Source of the DNA: Candidatus Pelagibacterales bacterium
Lineage (GTDB): Bacteria > Pseudomonadota > Alphaproteobacteria > TMED109
NCBI GenBank assembly: GCA_002715265.1
Contig: PAYS01000045.1
Location: 1-39,732 of the forward strand
DNA: 39,732 nucleotides
Direction: 5' to 3'
The notes below the pieces were generated by a model. The model searched no databases, was not told the origin of the DNA, and worked only from the letters and a program-made list of their open reading frames with translations. Positions 1-6,150 of this stretch are shown here, piece by piece. The position numbers and the translations under genes were made by a program. The first letter of the stretch is position 1. Each line of letters begins with the position of its first letter.

Positions 1-265
1 AGTATTCAATATCTCCATCCTGATCAATAGCTTCACAGTGACCTGAAATAGTTCCTTTTACAACATCTACCAAACATTTAGATGTAGCTTTATTACCATA
101 GGAATCTTCTGAAAAACCATTAACAGTTAAACTAATTATGCTTGAAGAATCTGTACTTTTTATCATATCCATATTATCAAACCGATAAACATTTTTTACT
201 GTATAGTCTGCATATGCAATACTAGACATAGAGATTAAAATAGTAATTATTAATCCTAATTTCAT
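1..265 (-). CDS. Secreted protein of unknown function, 3' end cut by window edge
   Basis: An open frame starts at an ATG at 265 and runs off the left edge, so only the first 88 residues are visible. The start is supported by a strong AGGGGGA ribosome binding site just upstream. The N-terminus (MKLGLIITILISMSSIAYA) is a typical Sec signal peptide with an AYA cleavage site. The rest is polar, with two cysteines (in SKCLVD and GHCEAI) that could form a disulfide, and an acidic stretch IDQDGDIEY. I do not recognise the family. It is too short for the ORF track because it is truncated. It is divergent from the PhyH gene at 403. Confidence 0.75.
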   Translation of the reverse strand, partial: MKLGLIITILISMSSIAYADYTVKNVYRFDNMDMIKSTDSSSIISLTVNGFSEDSYGNKATSKCLVDVVKGTISGHCEAIDQDGDIEY

Positions 266-289
266 AATATTTCCCCCTTATTTTATTAT

Positions 290-378
290 ATTACAATATA
301 TAATTGTTATTAATTTGTTTTTCTGCAAGTAAATTATTTATTATTAATTGTCTAATTTTATTACAATATTGTTGTAAT
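290..378. promoter_or_regulatory. AT-rich divergent intergenic region with two related inverted repeats
   Basis: Between the secreted-protein gene and the PhyH gene there are two short inverted repeats that share the core ATTACAATAT. One is ATTACAA-N5-TTGTAAT at 360-378. The other is ACAAT-N5-ATTGT at 293-307. A repeated dyad in a divergent promoter region could be a pair of operators, but in such AT-rich DNA chance is a real alternative. No regulator gene is adjacent. Confidence 0.3.
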
Positions 379-402
379 AGTTAATATTTGATAAATTAAA
401 TT

Positions 403-1242
403 ATGATTAAATTTGATTTAAAAAATATTAAAGCCGAATATGAATTAAACGGCGCTGTTGTTATTAGAAATGCCATTAGCCAAAAATGGCTAGATGATAT
501 GCAAAGAGCCATTGATTATATTTTAGAAAACCCAGGTTCTGCATCAATTGAATATACACCTTCTAATAAAAAAGGAAGGTATTATGGGGATTTTTTCATA
601 TGGATGAGAAATTCTACTTTTAAATCTTTTGCTTTTAATTCAAATTTACCTGAAATTGCTGCAAAATTGCTAAATAGTAAAAAGATAAATTTTTTTTATG
701 ATCAGTTATTAGTTAAAGAACCCAATACCTCAGAAATTACCCCTTGGCATCATGATTTACCTTATTGGCCTATTTCAGGCCAGAAAATAATTTCATTTTG
801 GGTGGCGTTTGATGAAGTAAACGAAGATTCAGGTGCAGTCAAATATATAAAAGGATCTCATAAGTGGAATAAATTCTATGCCCCTACCACATTTGGAAAA
901 AGCTCTGGTAATGTAGATTTGTATAACAAAATGGGACTTGAGACAATTCCTGATATAAATGCAAATTTGGATGATTATGATATTTTGTCTTGGGATTTAA
1001 AACCCGGAGATGCAATAATACACCATCCATTAACTATTCATGGTTCATCTGGTAATAAATCATTAAAAACAAGAAGGAGAGGCTTGGCATTACGTTATAT
1101 AGGAGATGATGTAATTTGGGATGACAGGCCAGGCACTTTTATTAATAATGAAAAAATTAAAAGTATTCTTCCAAATCTTGATATAAAAGGAGGAGATTCT
1201 CTCGATAGTGAAGTTTTTCCTAAAGTATGGGAATCAAAATAA
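403..1242 (+). CDS. Phytanoyl-CoA dioxygenase (PhyH) family Fe(II)/2-oxoglutarate oxygenase
   Basis: A 279-residue cytoplasmic protein with the PhyH fold signature. The metal-binding HxD is H116-H117-D118 in the motif PWHHDLPYWP. The distal histidine is H213 in HHPLTIHGSSGN. Arginines about 11-18 residues later (RRRGLALRY) are in the right place to bind the 2-oxoglutarate carboxylate. Members hydroxylate small molecules or CoA esters using Fe(II), O2 and 2-oxoglutarate, and substrates vary too widely to predict here. Length is normal for the family. No clear Shine-Dalgarno precedes the ATG. The gene stands alone between a divergent secreted-protein gene and the convergent end of the TolQR-like operon. 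Confidence 0.85.
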   Translation: MIKFDLKNIKAEYELNGAVVIRNAISQKWLDDMQRAIDYILENPGSASIEYTPSNKKGRYYGDFFIWMRNSTFKSFAFNSNLPEIAAKLLNSKKINFFYDQLLVKEPNTSEITPWHHDLPYWPISGQKIISFWVAFDEVNEDSGAVKYIKGSHKWNKFYAPTTFGKSSGNVDLYNKMGLETIPDINANLDDYDILSWDLKPGDAIIHHPLTIHGSSGNKSLKTRRRGLALRYIGDDVIWDDRPGTFINNEKIKSILPNLDIKGGDSLDSEVFPKVWESK

Positions 1243-1262
1243 ACATATATAATAATGTTTAT
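1239..1262 (-). terminator. Weak AT-only hairpin between convergent genes
   Basis: ATAAACAT and ATGTTTAT form an 8-bp stem with an 8-nt loop between the stops of the PhyH gene and the minus-strand operon. On the minus strand it is followed by TTTT. It may end the long operon, but the stem is nearly all A-T and stability is doubtful. Confidence 0.35.
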
Positions 1263-1264
1263 AG

Positions 1265-1726
1265 CTATTGTGCATTATTTTGATAACTTCTCTGTGTGTC
1301 TCCCTTTTGAAGATCAGGTGGAGTATAATCAACATAAACTACGTCATAAGCTCCTGTGCCATCACCTGCAAGCCTGAATACTCTTTGAGCATAATCAGAG
1401 CCTTCATCTTGTAATCTTTGCATTGCTTCTCTATTTAAAACTATTTTATGCAATCTAGGAGAATTATTTGCATTTAAATCTTTAACTAGAATATAAATCA
1501 TAGAGTTTTCATAGTTTGGAACTATTGAGGTAATGATTTTAAACATTCCTTCTGGCCTTATATTCGTGGCATGTCCTAAGCTATCAAACATATTATATAA
1601 CGGCAACCATAATGCTAAACTTATAAGTAATACACACACACTTTTGTTAAAATACTTACTAGTAAGTAAATAAAAAATTGTTAAACATAAAATTATTATA
1701 GAAATTAGGGATATATTGCTTATCAT
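1265..1726 (-). CDS. Two-TM membrane protein of unknown function, last gene of TolQR-like operon
   Basis: About 153 residues from the ATG at 1726. An upstream TTG at 1738, used by the ORF track, overlaps the stop of the previous gene and is less likely. Two hydrophobic segments come first (roughly residues 5-22 and 28-44 from the ATG), followed by a soluble domain of about 100 residues and a polar C-terminal tail (KGDTQRSYQNNAQ). I do not recognise the family. Its layout, and the segment NSMIYILVKD followed by a Leu/Asn-rich helix, resemble the neighbouring 175-residue protein, so the two are probably distant paralogues. Tight coupling to the upstream gene puts it in the same membrane complex or process. 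Confidence 0.7.
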   Translation of the reverse strand: MISNISLISIIILCLTIFYLLTSKYFNKSVCVLLISLALWLPLYNMFDSLGHATNIRPEGMFKIITSIVPNYENSMIYILVKDLNANNSPRLHKIVLNREAMQRLQDEGSDYAQRVFRLAGDGTGAYDVVYVDYTPPDLQKGDTQRSYQNNAQ

Positions 1727-1734
1727 GTTGCTTA

Positions 1735-2262
1735 TCAATTTGGTTTTGGGTAGTTAAAATTTTCTTCTTTAATATCTTGAGGCTCTTCCTCAATATCAGT
1801 AATTTGATTATTATTATCAAGAATAGGCTCGTCTTCAAATCTTTTGACAAAATTAAATTTATATTCTCTTATTTTATTAGAATCACTAACATGCATGGTC
1901 ATTTCTTTATATATACCATAATTTTCAGCAGCATTTTGTAAGTATAATGCTTTTTCAAGATCAAATGGTACTACTACATTAATAGGTTCGCTATTTTCAG
2001 GTATAATCATTAAGTATATAGATCTGTTAATTTCATCAATTTCCCAACCTTGGACTCGATGACTACCTGAAGGAGGATCTTGAGGATATCCTCTATATTT
2101 ATCATCAAAAATAACGATTAAAACTATTGATATAATAGATAAAATACCAACAAAAAACTTCATAAACTTATTATTAGCCTTAATAAATACTAGTCCAGTA
2201 AGAAATATTATGAGAGCTACAATTATTGAGTATGTTAGTAAGTTAATAAGAATGGTATGCAT
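1735..2262 (-). CDS. Two-TM membrane protein of unknown function in TolQR-like operon
   Basis: 175 residues. Two N-terminal membrane segments (about 5-27 and 34-51) are followed by a soluble region with a Pro/Gly-rich turn (GYPQDPPSGSH), a strand-rich stretch (GWEIDEINRSIYLMII), a helical part and a highly acidic tail (DIEEEPQDIKEENF). The start lies 1 base after the stop of the TolR-like gene, so translation is probably coupled. I do not recognise the family. Similarity to the following 153-residue protein suggests an ancient tandem duplication. A role as accessory subunits of the TolQ/TolR-like channel is an inference from position only. Confidence 0.75.
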   Translation of the reverse strand: MHTILINLLTYSIIVALIIFLTGLVFIKANNKFMKFFVGILSIISIVLIVIFDDKYRGYPQDPPSGSHRVQGWEIDEINRSIYLMIIPENSEPINVVVPFDLEKALYLQNAAENYGIYKEMTMHVSDSNKIREYKFNFVKRFEDEPILDNNNQITDIEEEPQDIKEENFNYPKPN

Positions 2263-2263
2263 T

Positions 2264-2854
2264 TTATCGAAGGCTTATTATTGATTTATATAAATTGTGA
2301 ATACTATCTTGAACTAATTTTTTATTATTATCTATTGTAAATCTAGCTACTGTAACTTCTTCTTTATTATTAGACAGCATTATTTCACCAGAAAAAATTA
2401 TTCCAATATCTCCTTTTCCAGTTATTTTAACTGTAACGGGAACAGGTAAATCATCTCCATAAGGACCATACAAATGCAAATTTACTATATATTCTCCTGG
2501 TTCTAAATTTCTAATAGAAGTCCATTCATAATTTAAAGGAGAATTATCATTTATTTTTCCTCTATCATCTCTCTCTAAATTTAATGAAGGTCCATCAGAA
2601 AATAGTCCCCATCCTACTGGAATGTTATCTGGCCCCATAGCCCATAAGTCAATATCGTGAGCAGCGCCTGTAGGCCAGGTTGCCTCAATTAAAATTTCTG
2701 TTCTAAGTGGAATTTCTTGCGGTTTGTTTACCGGGTTAATTAAAAAAGTTAAAATAAAAATAATAACTATTAAACTAAATACCATAAGAAATAGCATGTC
2801 TCTAAATACAGTACTTGTATTATTATCATTATTTGAATTGTATTTTTGTATCAT
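2264..2854 (-). CDS. TolR/ExbD-like single-TM protein fused to a DUF2135-like beta domain
   Basis: About 196 residues from the ATG at 2854, which follows the preceding stop as TAATATG. The track's TTG at 2866 adds four residues. A short cytoplasmic head leads into one membrane helix beginning FRDMLFLMVFSLIVIIF. The Asp at its start sits where ExbD, TolR and MotB carry the proton-accepting Asp. The periplasmic part (about residues 50-175) has ATWPTGAAHDIDLW, then LEPGEYIVNLHLYGPYG and PVPVTVKI, a pattern like DUF2135/YfaP-type beta domains rather than the usual TolR domain. Immediately downstream of a TolQ/ExbB-like gene, it should be the second stator half of a proton channel. The domain match is by eye. 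Confidence 0.7.
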   Translation of the reverse strand: MIQKYNSNNDNNTSTVFRDMLFLMVFSLIVIIFILTFLINPVNKPQEIPLRTEILIEATWPTGAAHDIDLWAMGPDNIPVGWGLFSDGPSLNLERDDRGKINDNSPLNYEWTSIRNLEPGEYIVNLHLYGPYGDDLPVPVTVKITGKGDIGIIFSGEIMLSNNKEEVTVARFTIDNNKKLVQDSIHNLYKSIISLR

Positions 2855-2855
2855 A

Positions 2856-3518
2856 TTACTTTTCAATATTTGGTATTATTTCAGACTCAACTTTTTCTAT
2901 TACATTAATTACAAATTTTTCAATAAAATTTGATAATATTTCGTAATGTAATTGAAGCCAAATTCCGCCAAATATGCTTCCCAACAATGTTGTAAATAAC
3001 GCCACTCCCATACCATTTACTATTTGGCCTAAAACCGTTTGCACTCTTGATAAATTTTGCCCACCAGCCAGACTGTCGCCTAACCCTCCTACAGCTATAA
3101 TAAAACCTATTACAGTCCCAATTAAACCCAATAATATTAGAAGGTTAGCTGTATAGGATATATATTTTATTTTTAAATATAATTTAACTTGAAATGTGTT
3201 GGCTAATAATGAATGGTCGTAAGATATGGATTTATTTCCAGAAAATTTCTTTCTTACAAGGTCTACATATTCACTAGCAAATCCTATTTGTTTATTTTCA
3301 TTTAAATAAGATATTTCTTTATTAATCCATAATGCTGCGTAAATACTCATTATCCATATTATAAAAAATATTAAACATATTACGTAGCTTAAATAACTAC
3401 TATCACTAGTAAATACTTGTTGTATCCATCCTAATAAATAAGCAGAATATAGCAATAGACAAAAGAATGAATTGATAAGTAAAAAAGTATAGATTAAAAT
3501 ATTTGCATTTTTTTTCAT
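2856..3518 (-). CDS. MotA/TolQ/ExbB-family proton-channel protein
   Basis: 220 residues with four predicted membrane helices (about 8-30, 43-65, 121-146 and 166-190). The last two carry the family hallmark: LLGLIGTVIGFIIAVGGLG followed by GQIVNGMGVALFTTLLGSIFGG. The cytoplasmic loop between helices 2 and 3 is about 55 residues, as in ExbB/TolQ rather than flagellar MotA with its larger loop. Such proteins form pentamers around two copies of an ExbD/TolR/MotB-like helix and turn proton flow into mechanical work in the envelope. The partner is the next gene. No TonB, TolA, TolB, Pal or TonB-receptor gene is nearby, so this is not a standard Ton or Tol system. Confidence 0.85.
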   Translation of the reverse strand: MKKNANILIYTFLLINSFFCLLLYSAYLLGWIQQVFTSDSSYLSYVICLIFFIIWIMSIYAALWINKEISYLNENKQIGFASEYVDLVRKKFSGNKSISYDHSLLANTFQVKLYLKIKYISYTANLLILLGLIGTVIGFIIAVGGLGDSLAGGQNLSRVQTVLGQIVNGMGVALFTTLLGSIFGGIWLQLHYEILSNFIEKFVINVIEKVESEIIPNIEK

Positions 3519-3537
3519 TTTAAATCCTTAATTAAAG

Positions 3538-4605
3538 TTATTTTTTATCTTCAACAGTAATCATAGGCCCACCCCCTGAAGAGTCGTTTATAGAGTTTAA
3601 TTTCTTTCTAAGTGCCGCCTCTTCTTCTTTATGTTTCTTTACTCCGGGAATAATATCTATATATATGCCCATTTGTTCCGCTTTTCTGTACTCTCGTTTA
3701 GCTTTTGCTTCAAACCTTACTACGTCCTGTATATATCTTGGCCCAGCCTCATTAGGAAGTTTGGGCATTTTAGATCTTAAATAAAATATATCTCCAAGCA
3801 TTCTATGTATTCTAGCATTTTGCACTGGATCAATATTTCTTGGAATTAATTCCAAAGCATTCTCCATACTATTACTTGCATTTTTTAAATTTTTTCTTCC
3901 TTGTTCAATAGATGCAAGTTTTACATATCCTAAAGATAAATTTATATATGATTTACTTAAATGAATATTATTATTGGTCTTTAATAATTCAGTAATATTG
4001 TATTTTAAATATTCAATTGCCTCGTTTTTATCATTATATTTTTTTTCTAGCTCATATATATCTAATAAATTCATAGCTATTAAATAGTAAATATCACTAT
4101 TATTTAAATTATTTTCTTTATCAATAACAATAGCTTGCTCTAAATACTTATTGCTATTTTCTAAATTAATTTTTTTATTTTTATTAATTGCTTTATATGA
4201 TTCTGCTATTCTAATTAAACCTAATGTTTTTATATTAGTATTACTAGAATTGAGAATTTCTTTTAAGTTTGTTATTGAATCAATAATTTCATTATCTTTT
4301 TCATTTAATATTGCTAATTTCGATTCGGAAGAAAATTTTAATAATTTTAGTATTTCTATATTTTTTGTATTCATTTTACTTAAATGAGAAGTCAATAAGT
4401 AATGAGATGACTCTTTTGCATCTTTATAAAGACTTTTATTGTAACTATTTTGAATTATTTTAATTTCATTATTTATTCTTTCTTGCATTTTAGCTTCTTT
4501 AGCAGGCAAAATATTATTGTTAATAAAGCTGCGTAAATAAAAAGCTGTGCAGGCAAAAGAAATGCATATTAAAGTAATAATTATTTTATGAATATTATTA
4601 TACAT
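3538..4605 (-). CDS. Membrane-anchored TPR-like repeat protein
   Basis: 355 residues. One N-terminal hydrophobic segment (about 7-28) is followed by a long helical region that looks like degenerate TPR repeats, for example SKSYINLSLGYVKLASIEQGRKNLKNASNSMENALEL in pieces and ARIHRMLGDIFYLRSKMP. The C-terminus is charged and then Gly/Ser-rich (SSGGGPMITVEDKK). The bulk is probably periplasmic, tethered to the inner membrane, and TPR arrays usually act as protein-docking scaffolds. It starts 2 bases after the stop of the secreted 180-residue protein and ends 19 bases before the TolQ/ExbB-like gene, so it is firmly inside the operon. The specific partner is unknown. Confidence 0.7.
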   Translation of the reverse strand: MYNNIHKIIITLICISFACTAFYLRSFINNNILPAKEAKMQERINNEIKIIQNSYNKSLYKDAKESSHYLLTSHLSKMNTKNIEILKLLKFSSESKLAILNEKDNEIIDSITNLKEILNSSNTNIKTLGLIRIAESYKAINKNKKINLENSNKYLEQAIVIDKENNLNNSDIYYLIAMNLLDIYELEKKYNDKNEAIEYLKYNITELLKTNNNIHLSKSYINLSLGYVKLASIEQGRKNLKNASNSMENALELIPRNIDPVQNARIHRMLGDIFYLRSKMPKLPNEAGPRYIQDVVRFEAKAKREYRKAEQMGIYIDIIPGVKKHKEEEAALRKKLNSINDSSGGGPMITVEDKK

Positions 4606-4607
4606 AT

Positions 4608-5150
4608 TTATTTTACAGGAACATCAATTAAAATATTAATAGGTATTACTCCCGTAGCACCTCTCATAATCATTGTTACCCAATTACTTACAAAATATGC
4701 TTTATCGATTTCTACATTTCCTATATTAAAAGTGAAAATTGCTGTTTTACCTTTATTTTTTTCAACGTTAGTGAATGCATCTATTGTTATACCTTCAATA
4801 TTAATTGCTTCAAATATTTTATTGCTATGAAATGATTTTAATATTGCTGCAGGTACATCGGTATTAGGCGCTGGATTTGATTCCACAGAGCCTTCATCGT
4901 TTATACTAGTGATAGCTTGCGTACTGCCTTGTGCTAAAAATATAGGTCTTCTATAGGCACCTTTATTACTATACCTAATTGATATCTTTAATATATCATT
5001 TATCCTTTCTATTTTTTTCAGTCTAAAGTTCCAATGACTGTCTTTTAAAAAAGTTTTATTAATTTTAACACTTTTTTGTGTTTCATTTGAATAAGACAAA
5101 TTAGTAAAATTAAAAAAAAGAATTGATATTATAAATAAGGTTTTAAGCAT
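4608..5150 (-). CDS. Secreted protein of unknown function (beta-rich)
   Basis: 180 residues with a Sec signal peptide (MLKTLFIISILFFNFTNLSYS). The mature part is rich in alternating strand patterns (WNFRLKKIERINDILKISIRY, GKTAIFTFNIGNVEIDKAYFV), suggesting an Ig-like or DUF4352-like beta-sandwich. There are no cysteines in the mature part and no recognisable catalytic motif. It is predicted to be periplasmic. It sits between the EF-hand-like secreted protein and the TPR protein in the same transcription unit. I do not recognise the family. Confidence 0.7.
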   Translation of the reverse strand: MLKTLFIISILFFNFTNLSYSNETQKSVKINKTFLKDSHWNFRLKKIERINDILKISIRYSNKGAYRRPIFLAQGSTQAITSINDEGSVESNPAPNTDVPAAILKSFHSNKIFEAINIEGITIDAFTNVEKNKGKTAIFTFNIGNVEIDKAYFVSNWVTMIMRGATGVIPINILIDVPVK

Positions 5151-5167
5151 TTTATATATTTCAATAT

Positions 5168-5686
5168 TTACCTTTGATATTCATTAAGATAGTTAAGACC
5201 ACCTTCGTTAGTTTGATCATCAATTTTTCCATCTTCATTCCTATCAATACCTACATAAATTGTTTCAAATTGTTCAGAAATTCCTTCGGCATAATATTGT
5301 ACTCCTACAGGATTTGCTCCACCTAGTATCATATCTGTTTTATCATGAATTGATTCAACTAATGTATTGATATTTATTATCGCAAATTTAATCTCTTCAG
5401 GAATATTTGATTCATTTATTTTATTAGATATTTCATTCAAAATTGGAAGAAGATTTGTATCTAAATACATTCGTAAATCTGATGTTACGTGTTTAATATT
5501 ATCTATGTCATCAATATTTAATAACGATTCATCAGATAAATTTTTAGCCTCTTTAATGAAATTATTTAGAGTAAAAATATATGAATTATTATTTTTATAG
5601 TTTTCGTCTAAAACCATAGATTGAACATTAAAAGAAACAAAATATATGAAAATAATAATTAAAAATTTATTATATTTTATAGTCAT
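5168..5686 (-). CDS. Secreted protein with a C-terminal EF-hand-like calcium loop
   Basis: 172 residues with a signal peptide (about 1-23). The middle is helical. Near the C-terminus is DRNEDGKIDDQT (residues 148-159), which fits the EF-hand/dockerin loop spacing: acidic or Asn residues at positions 1, 3, 5 and 9, Gly at 6 and Ile at 8. Position 12 is Thr rather than Glu. The preceding segment GGANPVGVQYYAEGISEQFE is unusual. Its ATG shares one base with the stop of the cytochrome c gene (TAATG), so the two are translationally coupled. Both proteins are periplasmic and may work together. Calcium (or lanthanide) binding by the loop is an inference. Confidence 0.7.
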   Translation of the reverse strand: MTIKYNKFLIIIFIYFVSFNVQSMVLDENYKNNNSYIFTLNNFIKEAKNLSDESLLNIDDIDNIKHVTSDLRMYLDTNLLPILNEISNKINESNIPEEIKFAIININTLVESIHDKTDMILGGANPVGVQYYAEGISEQFETIYVGIDRNEDGKIDDQTNEGGLNYLNEYQR

Positions 5687-6078
5687 TATTCTTCATCTTC
5701 CCAATTTGCTCCTTCTTTAGCCATAGTCTCTAAATAAGCACCAATAGCATTTATTTGCTCATATTCTAATGGACCCATGCCTCCCCACGCCGGCATTCTT
5801 TTATATCCATTTACTACAGCGCTAACAAAAGCAGTATACCCTCTCTTAAATTTTCTTAAATTTGCAGATTTTGGTAGTCCTCTGCCCTTTCCATTTGCCC
5901 TAAGACCGTGGCAGTAAGCACAATTCGCGCGATACAATGTCTTTCCCTCTTCTATTGCTGTTGCATCACCAGAAATAGGGTTAGAAGATTTGACTGATTC
6001 AGTCCCGACTGCATGTGCAGATATAGAAGTAAATGTATACAACAAAATAACTATTATATAATTAAGCAATTTATTCAT
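5686..6078 (-). CDS. Periplasmic single-haem cytochrome c
   Basis: 130 residues with a signal peptide ending AHA (about residue 23). The haem site is C53-A-Y-C-H57. The likely axial Met is M95 in GYKRMPAWGGMG. It is a small class I cytochrome c, expected to accept electrons from the PQQ dehydrogenase encoded just upstream and pass them to the oxidase. It has a clear paralogue at 12117-12476. The gene has a good ribosome site (AAGGGTGG) but only about 20 bases separate its start from the preceding terminator-like hairpin, so it probably depends on read-through from the PQQ dehydrogenase promoter. It heads the TolQR-like operon. Confidence 0.92.
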   Translation of the reverse strand: MNKLLNYIIVILLYTFTSISAHAVGTESVKSSNPISGDATAIEEGKTLYRANCAYCHGLRANGKGRGLPKSANLRKFKRGYTAFVSAVVNGYKRMPAWGGMGPLEYEQINAIGAYLETMAKEGANWEDEE

Positions 6079-6098
6079 TATTCCACCCTTGATTGATT

Positions 6099-6137
6099 AA
6101 AAAAAAATCTCATAGAAAGTTTTAACCTTCTATGAGA
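6099..6137 (-). terminator. Rho-independent terminator/attenuator after the PQQ dehydrogenase gene
   Basis: TCTCATAGAA and TTCTATGAGA form a perfect 10-bp stem (6108-6117 with 6128-6137) and a 10-nt loop. On the minus strand it is followed by nine T. It begins 14 bases after the PQQ dehydrogenase stop. Because the cytochrome c start is only about 20 bases beyond the T tract, it may act as an intra-operon attenuator. Confidence 0.85.
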
Positions 6138-6150
6138 TTAATTTTGGTAT

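Noticed and set aside
1659-1850. Minus-strand ORF of 63 aa
   Set aside because: It overlaps two better-supported operon genes in another frame and is Ile/Lys/Leu-rich as expected for AT-rich noncoding frames.
2264-3518. The MotA-like plus single-TM pair as a Zorya (ZorA/ZorB) anti-phage system
   Set aside because: The MotA-like protein lacks the long cytoplasmic tail of ZorA, its partner lacks an OmpA domain, and no ZorC/D/E helicase or nuclease genes are present. The neighbours are a cytochrome and secreted proteins.
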